From contig NZ_JBJNRJ010000012.1 of the NCBI RefSeq assembly GCF_046233715.1, forward strand, positions 1-64,000: a DNA stretch of 64,000 nucleotides. Direction: 5' to 3'. This DNA is from Trujillonella humicola (GTDB lineage: Bacteria; Actinomycetota; Actinomycetes; Mycobacteriales; Geodermatophilaceae). Each line of letters starts with the position of its first letter. Within the stretch, counting starts at the first letter, position 1. The notes under the pieces are model-generated. The model did not search any database and was not told the DNA's origin. It saw nothing but the letters and a program-made list of their open reading frames with translations. Both the position numbers and the translations under genes were made by a program. Below, piece after piece: positions 1 to 9,756 of this stretch.

Positions 1-29
1 CCAGGATGGACGCCGCCTGAACCCAACCG

Positions 30-65
30 CGACACATGTCATGAGCCCACACCACGACACATGTC
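30..65. repeat. two 11-bp direct repeats in left-edge gap
   Basis: Bases 1-111 hold no gene I can support. CGACACATGTC occurs at 30-40 and again at 55-65, 25 bp apart, each with an ACATGT palindromic core, and a partial third copy lies near 74. The spacing could fit an operator for a gene beyond the left edge or for read-out from the kinase gene, but nothing in the window tests this. Confidence 0.25.
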
Positions 66-111
66 CGGGGACACGACATGGGCGTGACGCCCACGGATCC
101 CCTCCGCGACC

Positions 112-855
112 TCAGCGGTCCGGGAGCTGGACGGTGAGGGTGAGCGCCTCCCCGCGCTGGGAGGCCACGACCCGGCCGCCGAGCTCTCCGGTCTGCCGCT
201 GCACCGACCACAGACCCAGGCCGGTGAGGTCCACCGGCGGCCGCGCCGTCCGCAGCTGCCCGACCACGCGGTCGGCGGGCACGCCGGCCTGGGTCAGCGC
301 GAGGTCGACCCAGCCCGGCCGGCAGGTGACCGCGAGCAGCGCCGGCTCCCCGCGGCCGTGGCGGTGGGCGTTCTCCAGGAGGTTGGTGAGGATGCGCTGC
401 ACGCGGGCGTCGGCGACCGTGACGTCGGCGGCGCAGCCGGTCATCCGGGTGGTCAGCTGGGCGTCGGGCAGCCCGGAGGCCGCGATCGCCGCGCGGACGA
501 CGTCCACCAGCCGCCGGCGCGCGGGCCCGCGCCGCTGGGCGCCCCCGGTGGCGTCGGCCGTGCGCAGCATCGAGGACAGGTGCGCCGTCTGCGCCCGCGC
601 CAGCTCCAGGACCTCCGCTCGCGTCCGGTCGCCGGCGTCCCCGCCGAGGTCCAGGTGCTCGAGCGCGGCCGCCAAGGACGCCAGCGGGCTCTTCATGTCG
701 TGGCACATCGCCCGCAGCAGCGCCTCGCGCGGGTCGGGTGGCTCCTCCGCCGCCGCTCGGCGGTGACGGGCGAGGTGGGTGCGCAGCACGCGGCCGAGGT
801 CGGTGACGAGGCGGGCGGGGGACGGCGCGGCCGAGGGGTTGGCGAGGACGGTCAT
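112..855 (-). CDS. cytoplasmic sensor histidine kinase (degenerate ATPase)
   Basis: A 247-residue histidine kinase without transmembrane segments or a recognisable sensor domain. The H-box is seen at about residue 52 (CHDMKSPL), the N-box near 157 (NLLENAHRHG) and a late glycine box (GLGLWSV) near 215. The usual D-x-G-x-G G1 box is not evident where expected, so ATP binding may be altered. I chose the ATG at 855 because GGAGG lies five bases before it; a GTG six bases upstream overlaps that ribosome site and is less likely. The response regulator starts divergently 65 bp away, so the two probably form a two-component pair. The signal sensed cannot be read from the sequence. Confidence 0.8.
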   Translation of the reverse strand: MTVLANPSAAPSPARLVTDLGRVLRTHLARHRRAAAEEPPDPREALLRAMCHDMKSPLASLAAALEHLDLGGDAGDRTRAEVLELARAQTAHLSSMLRTADATGGAQRRGPARRRLVDVVRAAIAASGLPDAQLTTRMTGCAADVTVADARVQRILTNLLENAHRHGRGEPALLAVTCRPGWVDLALTQAGVPADRVVGQLRTARPPVDLTGLGLWSVQRQTGELGGRVVASQRGEALTLTVQLPDR

Positions 856-920
856 GGGCACCTCCGGTGCTGCGGCCCGGTCAGCCCCGCCGGCCGCGGA
901 CGACCGTGTGGAGAGCCCGG

Positions 921-1601
921 GTGGACGACGCCGCTGCTGGACGCCAGGTGGAGCTCGACGTGGTCCTGGTGGACGACCACCCGCTCTTCAGCCGCGGCCT
1001 GGCGCTGCTGCTGCCGGGGGTGAGCGGGGGGCGGGTCCGGGTGGTGGGGACGACGGACGACGCCTCGGCGGCCGCGGCCCTCGTGCGCCGGCACCACGCG
1101 GACGTCGCCGTCGTGGACCTGCACATGCCGCCGCCGGGCGGGACGCGGGCGATCGCAGCGATCCGCCGGGCCGATCCGATGGTCCGCGTGGTCGCGCTGT
1201 CCGGCCTGGCCGAGGCAGACGCCGCGCTGGAGGCCCTGCGGGCGGGGGCGGTCGGCTTCCTGCCCAAGTCGGCCGACCCGGAGTCGCTGGTCCGGCCGCT
1301 GATGGCGGTGCTCGACGGCTGGTCGGTGCTGCCCGAGGACCTGCTGCGCCGGCTGCTGGACCAGTCCGCGCCGACCGGGGAGCAGGGTCTGGCGGACCGG
1401 CTCAGCGCCGACGAGCGGCGGCTGTGGCGGCTGGTGGCCGACGGCGCTCCCACCGTGGACATCGCCACGACGCTGCACGTCTCCGAGCGCACGGCCAAGC
1501 GGCTGGTCGCGTCGCTGCTGCGGTCGCTGGGCGTCTCCACCCGGGTGGAGGCCGCCGCGCTGGCCGGCCGGGTCGGCCTGGGCCGGACCACCGGTGCGTG
1601 A
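921..1601 (+). CDS. NarL/FixJ-type response regulator
   Basis: About 226 residues. An N-terminal receiver domain begins at VVLVDDHP, with the phosphoacceptor Asp at about residue 66 in VVDLHMP and the conserved Lys in LPKSAD. A C-terminal LuxR-type helix-turn-helix (about residues 160-215, with TVDIATTLHVSERTAKRLVASLL) would bind DNA. The GTG at 921 is preceded by GGAGAG with a five-base spacer; a longer reading from GTG 867 is possible. It is transcribed away from the histidine kinase at 112-855, which is its likely partner. The 65 bp between the two start codons must hold both promoters. Confidence 0.82.
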   Translation: MDDAAAGRQVELDVVLVDDHPLFSRGLALLLPGVSGGRVRVVGTTDDASAAAALVRRHHADVAVVDLHMPPPGGTRAIAAIRRADPMVRVVALSGLAEADAALEALRAGAVGFLPKSADPESLVRPLMAVLDGWSVLPEDLLRRLLDQSAPTGEQGLADRLSADERRLWRLVADGAPTVDIATTLHVSERTAKRLVASLLRSLGVSTRVEAAALAGRVGLGRTTGA

Positions 1602-1699
1602 CGGGTCGGACCGCTCCGTCTCGGGACTCATCGCGCGCTGGCTACCCGGCGTGGGGTCCGCCACGCCGGACGGCGGGTGAACTCCGCGTCGGTCCGGGG

Positions 1700-3394
1700 T
1701 CAGTCCCCGAGGGCGCCCGCCCAGCTGCCGGATGCCGCCCGGGTGAAGGGGACGACGTCGTCGGTGGCCAGGTCGACGGCGGTGTAACCACCGGCGCCCG
1801 CGCCGACGCAGGCGACGACCGTGGCGACCCCGGCCCGGCGCTGGAACGGGGACTGCCGTACCTGCCAGCCGACCACCGCCCGGCGCTGCAGCACGGCCCG
1901 CTCCTGGATGAGCCAGCCGCTGCGGACGGCGAACGAGCGGGTTCCCGCCGCGTGCCCCAGCGCGGCGTACCGCCCGAACCCCGCGGGCAGGCCGAGCGCG
2001 ACCAGTGCGGCGCCGGCGACCAGCAGCGGCCACCAGCCGGCCAGCAGGGTGGCGGCGGCCCCCGCCGCGGTGAGCACCAGCCCGGGGGTCACCGCCCGCA
2101 CCAGCCGGCGCCGCCGCGCCGCGGGTGGGTGCGGCCGCAGCGGGCCGGGATCGTCGACCAGCAGGGCGGCCACCGCCTCGGCCCGGGCCCGCGGCCCCAG
2201 CGGCAGCAGCTGGCCGGGTCGCCGGGCCGCCCCCAGCCCGGTGACCAGGGCGCTCACCCGGGCCGCACCGATCCACCGCATGCCCAGTCCCGCCGACACG
2301 GTGCACCCGCGGATGCGGTCGATCTCCAGCTCGGTGTGCCGCCGGGTGATCAGCCCGCGGTCGGCGATCAGCGAACCGCCGCGCCGCAGCAGCCGGAACC
2401 GCCAGTTGACGACCGCCGCGCCGGCCACCGCCCCGGCGGCGAGGACCAGCAGCGCCACCGGCAGCACGACGACCAGCACCCGCACGTCGCCGAGGTCGGG
2501 CCCGGGCAGGTCCGGCCGCAGGGGGCGGGGGAGCTCCTGCGCCAGCCGGGCGAGGGCGCCGACGGTGGCCAGCGGCACGGCGAGGTAGCTGCCGACCAGG
2601 GGGGCGTAGAGCAGCCACCGGTGGTCGAAGCGGACGACGACCTCCTCGGGCACGGGCGGGGGTGCCGCCGGCGCCGCTTCCGTCCCGGGAGCGGCGGGCC
2701 GCCCCCGCCGGTCCAGCAGCGCGGCGCGCAGCCGCTCGCCCTCCGCCCGTGTCACCCCGTCGAGGACGACCTCCTCGCCCTCGCCGGTGGTCGCGCCGGC
2801 GGCGGCGTCCACCCGCACCCGCACCAGACCCAGGAGGCGGTGCAGCGGCGGTGCCTCGACCTCCACGCCGCGGACCCGGTCCCGCGGCACCGTCCGAGCC
2901 GAGCGGGCCAGCAGGCCGCGGGTGACCACCACCGCCGTCGGCCCGTCGGCGTAGCCGAACCGCCACCAGGACAGCGCCGCGAACACCAGGGAGGCCAGCG
3001 TCACCGCGACCACCAGGACGACGACCGTGGTCGCTCCCCCGCCGATGCCGATCGCGGCGGCGAGGGGCAGCACCACGGGCACGAACTGGCGGGCCTGCTT
3101 GAAGGTGAGCGTGTGCACCAGCACCACACGCGGCGAGGTCCGGCGGGAGGTCGGCGCCGGCCCGCCCGCGGGGCCGTCCGCCGGACCCGCGGGCCCGCCG
3201 GGCGGCGCGCCTCCCGGCCCGCCGGGCGGTGCCTCGAACGGCCCACCGGGCGGCGCCTCGAACGGCCCACCGGGCAGCGCGCCTCCCGGCCCACCGGGCG
3301 GCGCCTCGAACGGCCCACCGGGCAGCGCGCCTCCCGGCCCGCCGGGCGGTGCCTCGAACGGCCCACCCGCGGGATCGCCCACCGGACCGCTCAC
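1700..3394 (-). CDS. PH domain-containing membrane protein (YdbT-like)
   Basis: A 564-residue membrane protein with bacterial pleckstrin-homology (bPH2) domains, resembling the YdbT family. A Gly/Pro-rich octapeptide repeat tract occupies about residues 5-65. It is followed by paired hydrophobic segments and three PH-like blocks, each of the pattern (RG)L(I/L) plus a conserved downstream I-x-x-V/T strand, for example DRGLITRRHTELEIDRIRG. The GTG start at 3394 overlaps the stop of the upstream YdbS-like gene by four bases (GTGA), so the two are translationally coupled, as is usual for ydbS-ydbT. In other bacteria such pairs are membrane proteins of uncertain role, tied to envelope stress in Bacillus. 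The repeat tract is unusual for the family. Confidence 0.8.
   Translation of the reverse strand: MSGPVGDPAGGPFEAPPGGPGGALPGGPFEAPPGGPGGALPGGPFEAPPGGPFEAPPGGPGGAPPGGPAGPADGPAGGPAPTSRRTSPRVVLVHTLTFKQARQFVPVVLPLAAAIGIGGGATTVVVLVVAVTLASLVFAALSWWRFGYADGPTAVVVTRGLLARSARTVPRDRVRGVEVEAPPLHRLLGLVRVRVDAAAGATTGEGEEVVLDGVTRAEGERLRAALLDRRGRPAAPGTEAAPAAPPPVPEEVVVRFDHRWLLYAPLVGSYLAVPLATVGALARLAQELPRPLRPDLPGPDLGDVRVLVVVLPVALLVLAAGAVAGAAVVNWRFRLLRRGGSLIADRGLITRRHTELEIDRIRGCTVSAGLGMRWIGAARVSALVTGLGAARRPGQLLPLGPRARAEAVAALLVDDPGPLRPHPPAARRRRLVRAVTPGLVLTAAGAAATLLAGWWPLLVAGAALVALGLPAGFGRYAALGHAAGTRSFAVRSGWLIQERAVLQRRAVVGWQVRQSPFQRRAGVATVVACVGAGAGGYTAVDLATDDVVPFTRAASGSWAGALGD
3194..3366. repeat. 24-bp tandem repeats encoding octapeptides
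   Basis: About seven units of a 24-bp repeat lie inside the 5' end of the YdbT-like gene. On the minus strand they encode the alternating octapeptides PPGGPFEA, PPGGPGGA and LPGGPFEA. A higher-order period of 48 bp is visible at 3277 and 3325. The array keeps frame because 24 is a multiple of three, so copy number could vary without breaking the protein. Confidence 0.85.
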
Positions 3395-3903
3395 GTCGCC
3401 TCGTCGCGCACCTGGTCGGCGCGGCGCACCAGATCGGCCGCGACCCGCTCGGCGACCTCGGCCGGCAGGTGCTGCACCCGGACGGTGCCCTGCGAGGACG
3501 CGGTGAGCACCGCGATGGTGGCCAGGCCGAAGGCCTGCTGCAGGGCGCCGCGGGTGACGTCGACGGTCTGGATGCGGGCGATGGGGACGAGCGTCCAGGT
3601 GCGGGTCAGCCAGCCGGCGAGCGCGTAGACCGCGTCGCCGGTGACCTCCCAGCGGTGCACGCGGTAGCGGATCCACGGCTCGAGCCCGACCGACACCAGG
3701 GCGTAGAGGCCCAGCAGCACCGGGCCGGCCCACGGCAGCACGGAGAACGGGGCGTCGTCCGTGGGCAGCACCTGCAGCCCCACCACGAGCAGGACGCCCC
3801 AGAACAGCGTGCCGACGACGCCCTGGGTGGCCCACAGCCCGATGGCCGAACGGGACAGCGGCCAGGCCGGTTCGCGCGCCGGGGGGCCGTGTAGGGCGGT
3901 CAT
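3391..3903 (-). CDS. PH domain-containing protein (YdbS-like)
   Basis: A 170-residue protein with two adjacent transmembrane helices (about residues 20-70, containing GVVGTLFWGVLLVVGLQV) followed by one bPH2 domain that includes RYRVHRWEVTGDAVYAL and RIQTVDVTRG. This is the usual YdbS arrangement. The ATG at 3903 has GGGAGG nine bases upstream; another ATG at 3912 sits directly on that ribosome site. Its stop overlaps the start of the YdbT-like gene by four bases, so they form an operon. It diverges from the rhodanese gene starting at 3960. Confidence 0.82.
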   Translation of the reverse strand: MTALHGPPAREPAWPLSRSAIGLWATQGVVGTLFWGVLLVVGLQVLPTDDAPFSVLPWAGPVLLGLYALVSVGLEPWIRYRVHRWEVTGDAVYALAGWLTRTWTLVPIARIQTVDVTRGALQQAFGLATIAVLTASSQGTVRVQHLPAEVAERVAADLVRRADQVRDEAT

Positions 3904-3959
3904 CGCCGCCATCCTCCCAGGCGGGCGAGGGCCGCCGTCGTGCCACGATGGAGAGCGTG

Positions 3960-4289
3960 ATGCCGCAGCAGGTCCCGACCGTGTCCGCCGCCGAGCTCCC
4001 CGAGGGCGCCGTCCTGCTCGACGTGCGCGAGGAGGACGAGTGGGTGCACGGCCACGTGGCCGGCGCCACCCACATCCCCATGGGCCAGGTGCCGGCCCGG
4101 CTGGACGACGTCCCCGAGGCCGACCCGCTGTACGTGGTCTGCCGTGGCGGCGGCCGCTCGGCCCGGGTGGCGGCCTGGCTCAACCAGAACGGCTACGACG
4201 CGGTGAACGTCGCCGGCGGGATGGGGGAGTGGGAGGCCGCCGGCCGGCCCATGGTCAGTGAGACCGGCCAGCCCCCCGTCGTGCGCTGA
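3960..4289 (+). CDS. rhodanese-like sulfurtransferase
   Basis: A 109-residue single-domain rhodanese. The catalytic loop CRGGGRSARVA, with the active-site Cys, lies at about residues 62-72. The N-terminal CH2A motif (LLDVREEDEW) and the C-terminal NVAGGMGEW motif of the family are intact. The ATG at 3960 follows GGAGAG by five bases, so I prefer it to the ATG at 3948. Single-domain rhodaneses move sulfane sulfur to acceptors or detoxify cyanide; the acceptor here is unknown. Transcription ends at the strong hairpin 4301-4357. Confidence 0.88.
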   Translation: MPQQVPTVSAAELPEGAVLLDVREEDEWVHGHVAGATHIPMGQVPARLDDVPEADPLYVVCRGGGRSARVAAWLNQNGYDAVNVAGGMGEWEAAGRPMVSETGQPPVVR

Positions 4290-4300
4290 CCCACCCCGCC

Positions 4301-4357
4301 GATCATCGGCAGGTGGCTGCCCGCCACGCCGGTGGGGGCAGCCACGCGCCGATGATC
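4301..4357. terminator. two-stage inverted repeat, bidirectional terminator
   Basis: The outer arms GATCATCGGC and GCCGATGATC (10 bp) enclose the inner arms GTGGCTGCCC and GGGCAGCCAC (10 bp). The structure sits between the convergent rhodanese and acyl-CoA ligase genes, where a bidirectional terminator is expected. No U-tract is present, as is common in GC-rich actinobacteria. Confidence 0.75.
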
Positions 4358-4367
4358 ACCGCGGGGG

Positions 4368-5984
<1,617 letters not shown>

Positions 5985-6031
5985 GGCGCGATCGTGCCAG
6001 TGGCGGGGCTCACGCTCCACCCGTGGGCCGA

Positions 6032-7390
6032 TCAGCCGTAGGACTCGCCGACGGCCCGGACGAGCACGGTCAGGACCTCGGCCGGTGGACGACCGGTCGC
6101 GGGCTGGGCCCGTGCCGACAGCACCCAGACGCCGGCGTCGCGGGCGTCGCGGACGGCCAGCAGGAGGCGGACGCCGGCGCGTCCGTCCTCGCCCGGGCAG
6201 CCGATGAGCGTTCCTCCGCCGGGCACGTCCGCCGCCGGGCACAGGGTGCGGGCGCCGGGCCCGCCGGGGGCGAAGGTGCTCCGGAGCGTCTCGATCGACG
6301 TCCCGTCCCGGTCGTGCACGAAGCCGACGCTGAGCACGTAGGGGTAGTCGTAGGGGCCGCCCGCCGAGAGCGGCGCCGGCGACGGCACCCACGTGCAGCC
6401 GACCGGACCCCGGGGGAGGGCGCCGGTCCAGTAGCCCATCGGCGCGTCCAGGTCCGCGGTGAGCCGGTCCGACAGCGGGGGGCAGGTGCCTTCGTCCTCC
6501 TGGCCGGTCGTCCCCTGGGGCGGCCTGCCGCGGGGCAGCCACTGGTCCCACTCCGCCGGGGAGGTGAGGGTCGGCGCCGCACCGATCCGGGCGACGGCGT
6601 CGTCGAGCTGTGCCTGCACCTCGGCGGCCCGCGCCGGGGCCTCGGGCTCCGCGGCCGGGTCCGTGCCCGTCCCCTCACCGGCAGGGGCCGGGCCCAGGGC
6701 GGCGGGGACGCCGACGACCAGCGCCGCGGCCGCACCGACCGCCCCCGCCCAGGCCGCCCGGGTCCGCCACCGCCGCCGGACCCGGGCGGCCACCTCCTCG
6801 GCCGGCACCGTCGGGTCGAGCCAGGTCAGCTCGTCGGCGAGGGCGTGCAGGCGGGCGCCCAGCGCCTCGGCCTCGGCGTCACCCTCCGGAGCGCCGGGGC
6901 GCGCCGGGTCCAGCAGCGGGCGCAGCGCGGCGACGGCCCCGCGGACGTCGTCGACCACGGTGCCCGGCTCCGACCGCACCAGCCCGGCGGTGGTGGCGAC
7001 GTCGAGGCCCTCCGCGAGGTGGAGGACGACGGCGGCGCGCGCCCGGGGGGTCAGCCGCAGCAGCGCCGTCCGGAGGGCGTCGGCCTGCGCGTACCCCCCG
7101 TCGGAGGCCGTGGCGTCGGCACGCGGTCGGACGGCCTCGACCACCTGCTCGGTGCGCAGGAGCCGGCGGTGGCGGCTGAGGTGCTCGCCGACCAGCAGCT
7201 CCCGGACGGCGGCCGCCGGGTCGCCGGAGGAGCGGACGGCCGGCCACCGGCCGCGGGCCCGGGAGAGGGCGCCGAGCACGAGGTCCTCGGCCGACGCGCG
7301 GTCACCGGTGAGCAGGACGGCGGTGCGCAGCAGCCCGGGCCCGGAGTCGCGGACGAACTCCGCGAGCCCCCGGTGCCGCTGCCGCTCCAC
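6032..7390 (-). CDS. ECF sigma-like protein fused to membrane anchor and exported domain
   Basis: A 452-residue protein. Residues 1-165 resemble SigE-family ECF sigma factors: a region-2-like block (LLRTAVLLTGDRASAEDLV) and a region-4-like block (RLTPRARAAVVLHLAEGLDV, then a helix-turn-helix). A single hydrophobic helix at about 208-230 follows, then a Pro/Glu/Ala linker and an exported domain of about 190 residues with several Cys (CPPLS, GCTWVP, TLCPAA, IGCPGE). The GTG start at 7390 follows GGGAG by five bases. The layout merges what is normally a separate sigma and membrane-bound anti-sigma. Whether the sigma part still binds RNA polymerase is unknown. Confidence 0.7.
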   Translation of the reverse strand: MERQRHRGLAEFVRDSGPGLLRTAVLLTGDRASAEDLVLGALSRARGRWPAVRSSGDPAAAVRELLVGEHLSRHRRLLRTEQVVEAVRPRADATASDGGYAQADALRTALLRLTPRARAAVVLHLAEGLDVATTAGLVRSEPGTVVDDVRGAVAALRPLLDPARPGAPEGDAEAEALGARLHALADELTWLDPTVPAEEVAARVRRRWRTRAAWAGAVGAAAALVVGVPAALGPAPAGEGTGTDPAAEPEAPARAAEVQAQLDDAVARIGAAPTLTSPAEWDQWLPRGRPPQGTTGQEDEGTCPPLSDRLTADLDAPMGYWTGALPRGPVGCTWVPSPAPLSAGGPYDYPYVLSVGFVHDRDGTSIETLRSTFAPGGPGARTLCPAADVPGGGTLIGCPGEDGRAGVRLLLAVRDARDAGVWVLSARAQPATGRPPAEVLTVLVRAVGESYG

Positions 7391-7406
7391 GTGGGCTCCC
7401 GCGAGG

Positions 7407-8603
7407 TCAGGGCGTGAGGACGACGGGCAGGTCGGCCAGCCCGCGGATCACGAACTCCGGCCGGCGCCGGGCCGGGCGGCCCAGCTCCAGGCGCGAGGTC
7501 CGCTCCAGCAGCGCGCCGAAGGACGCCTGGAGCTCGACCCGGGCCAGCGGCGCGCCGATGCAGAAGTGCACGCCCGCGCCGAAGGAGATGTGCGGGTTGT
7601 CGGTGCGGCCGACGTCGAGGGTGTCCGGGGCGTCGAAGACCGCCGGGTCGCGGTTGGCGCTGCCGAGCAGCGCGGCGATCTTCTGCCCGGCGGCGACGGT
7701 CACCCCGCCGACCTCGACGTCCTCGGTGGCCGTGCGCTCGAACAGCTGGAGCGGCGAGTCGAAGCGCATGAGCTCCTCGATCGCCGCGGGCAGCAGATCC
7801 GGGTGCGCGCGCAGCCGCGCCAGCTGGTCGGGGTGCTCCAGCAGCGCGAGCAGGCCGTTGCCCGAGACGTTCACCGTCGCCTCGTGCCCGGCGTTGAGCA
7901 GCAGGATGCAGGTGGTGACCAGCTCGTCCTCGGTCAGCCGGTCGCCGTCGGTGTCGCGCACCGACACCAGGTGGGAGAGCAGGTCCTCGCCGGGGGAGCG
8001 GCGCCGCGCGGCGGCCAGGTCGCGCAGGTAGGCCACGAACTCGGCGGCGGCCCGCTCGGCGGCGTCCTCCACGGCCGTCGTCCGCCCGTACTCGTACATC
8101 TTGACGATGGCGTTGGACCACGGCCGCAGCAGCGGCCGGTCGGCCTGCGGGACGCCCAGCAGCTCGGCGATGACCGCGACCGGCAGCTCCTCGGCCATCC
8201 CGGACAGGACGTCGACGGGCTCGTCGCCGGCCGACCGCTCGACCAGCCCGTCGACCAGCTCGCGGGCGAGCTCCTGCACCCAGGGGCGCAGGCGCTCCAC
8301 GTGGCCGCGGGCGAAGGCCGTGCTGATCAGCCGGCGCAGCCGGGTGTGGTCGGGCGGCTCCATCTCCAGGATCGCGTTGCGGTGGATCAGGTTGAACGCC
8401 TCGAACCGCTCCCCGGGCTCGCGGTCGCGCCAGATCCGGCCCAGCCGCCGGTCCCGGAGGGCGGCGTTGGCCTCGGCGTGGGTGAAGGCGAGCCACAGGC
8501 CCAGGCCCTCGTGCCACTGCACCGGTGCCACCGCCCGGGCGGCGCCGAAGGCCGGGTAGGGGTCGGCCACCACGGACGGGTCGTCGAGGTCGAGGTGGGT
8601 CAC
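7407..8603 (-). CDS. cytochrome P450
   Basis: About 398 residues, the normal size of a soluble bacterial P450. The I-helix oxygen-binding motif is LNAGHEATV (Gly-His-Glu-Ala-Thr), the K-helix ExxR is EELMRF, and the heme-binding loop FGAGVHFCIGAPLAR carries the Cys ligand. I chose GTG 8603 because a TACCCT -10 box (8610-8615) lies six bases upstream, which fits a leaderless transcript; upstream codons would overlap the divergent SEC-C gene. No ferredoxin or reductase gene is adjacent. The substrate cannot be predicted. The EELMRFDSPLQL region is typical of CYP107-like hydroxylases. Confidence 0.9.
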   Translation of the reverse strand: MTHLDLDDPSVVADPYPAFGAARAVAPVQWHEGLGLWLAFTHAEANAALRDRRLGRIWRDREPGERFEAFNLIHRNAILEMEPPDHTRLRRLISTAFARGHVERLRPWVQELARELVDGLVERSAGDEPVDVLSGMAEELPVAVIAELLGVPQADRPLLRPWSNAIVKMYEYGRTTAVEDAAERAAAEFVAYLRDLAAARRRSPGEDLLSHLVSVRDTDGDRLTEDELVTTCILLLNAGHEATVNVSGNGLLALLEHPDQLARLRAHPDLLPAAIEELMRFDSPLQLFERTATEDVEVGGVTVAAGQKIAALLGSANRDPAVFDAPDTLDVGRTDNPHISFGAGVHFCIGAPLARVELQASFGALLERTSRLELGRPARRRPEFVIRGLADLPVVLTP

Positions 8604-8688
8604 GACCGGAGGGTAGTCAGGGGCCCGTGGCGGGCCCGCCGCGAGCGGGCGGGCAGCGGGGGTCACGGGGGTCCTTACGCTTGTCCCC

Positions 8689-9627
8689 ATGGCCCGCTCC
8701 ACGACCCGCCGCAAGCCCGGTTCCGCCCCTGCCGCCGAGGGCGGGGTCAACCCGAAGGCGCCGTGCCCGTGCGGCTCCGGTCGTCGGTACAAGCACTGCC
8801 ACGGCTCGGGCTACGCCCCGCCGGTGACCCGCCCGTTCGAGGGCCTGCCCGGGGAGCCCGACTGGGTGGCGCTGCGCGAGCTGGTGCCCGCGGCGACCGC
8901 GCCGCTGCGGACCGCCGACGGCCGGGACGTCACGCTGGCCAGCGTGCTACCCGGCGGGGCGCCGGCGCTGGTGCGCGCCACCGGCGAGATCCTGCTCGGT
9001 GTCCAGCTGCCGACGTCGTCGGACGACGTCAGCCGCGACCTCGGCACCGCGCTGGCCGCCGCGCTCGAGGCGCCGAAGGGGGCGCCGGTGGACCCGGGCC
9101 CGATCGGGGCGGCCGGGTCGTCCGGGCCGCGGCTGCAGGAGCTGCTCGACCTCTCCGCGCCGCTCGAGGTCACCGTGCACGAGGACTTCGCGTTCTGGCT
9201 GGAGGGCTCCGACCCCAGCCCGGCCGCGCGGGCGGGGCTGGAGCAGGCCAACCAGGCCGTTCTGCCCACGGTGCGGCTGCCCGGCCTGGGCGCGGCCTAC
9301 TGGGTGCTGCCCAGCGCCGAGCGCGCCCACCTGCGCTGGGTGCGCCCGGAGCCGGAGGAGCAGCTGCTCGACGCGCTGGCCCGGCTGTCGGCCGCCGAGC
9401 AGATCCTGCTGGGGGAGGGCACCCGCTACGCCGGGGCGTTCCGCGCGCACGGCCTCGTCGTCCCCGTCTGGGACCTCCCGGCCGACGCGCTCGCCGACGA
9501 CTGGACCGACGCCGCGACCGACTTCCAGGCCCGGCTGGAGCAGGCGCTGGCGGCCACCGAGCCGCTGAGCGCCGACGAGCGCCGCGCCCGCGCCGGGCTG
9601 CTCTCCCGCCAGATCACCCTGCGCTAG
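8689..9627 (+). CDS. DUF5926 family protein with SEC-C motif
   Basis: A 312-residue protein with an N-terminal SEC-C zinc motif (CPCGSGRRYKHCHG, about residues 26-39) in a basic leader. A conserved actinobacterial domain (DUF5926) of unknown function follows, ending in a helical basic C-terminus. SEC-C motifs bind zinc and often mediate contact with the translation or secretion machinery. The ATG at 8689 follows a TACGCT -10 box by seven bases, so the message is probably leaderless. The gene diverges from the P450 and ends just before a 57-bp palindrome. Confidence 0.82.
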   Translation: MARSTTRRKPGSAPAAEGGVNPKAPCPCGSGRRYKHCHGSGYAPPVTRPFEGLPGEPDWVALRELVPAATAPLRTADGRDVTLASVLPGGAPALVRATGEILLGVQLPTSSDDVSRDLGTALAAALEAPKGAPVDPGPIGAAGSSGPRLQELLDLSAPLEVTVHEDFAFWLEGSDPSPAARAGLEQANQAVLPTVRLPGLGAAYWVLPSAERAHLRWVRPEPEEQLLDALARLSAAEQILLGEGTRYAGAFRAHGLVVPVWDLPADALADDWTDAATDFQARLEQALAATEPLSADERRARAGLLSRQITLR

Positions 9628-9644
9628 GTGGGGAGGCCCCCTGC

Positions 9645-9701
9645 CGAGATCTGCACACTCGTCACCATCAGCCGCTGATGGTGACGAGTGTGCAGATCTC
9701 G
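9645..9701. repeat. 57-bp perfect palindrome, copy A of dispersed family
   Basis: The 27-bp arms, beginning CGAGATCTGCACACTCGTCA, are perfectly complementary and separated by three bases (CCG). The same element recurs at 22941 and 52440. It lies directly after the SEC-C gene stop, so it may act as a terminator or be a REP-like repeat. Confidence 0.92.
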
Positions 9702-9756
9702 CGGACGGAGCCGTAGCGACGCGGCTGCGGCGCACGAACCCCTAGAGTGCCGCGCC

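Noticed and set aside
3194..3366. CRISPR-like array
   Set aside because: Units are contiguous, in frame and encode an octapeptide, with no unique spacers.
779..3628. Long open frame of 949 codons on the plus strand
   Set aside because: It is antisense to the PH-domain gene and out of frame with the response regulator, with low-complexity Arg/Gly/Pro content and no motif.
9645..9701. CRISPR repeat or phage attachment site
   Set aside because: The 57-bp element is a lone palindrome at each site with no spacers or array, and no integrase or tRNA lies nearby.
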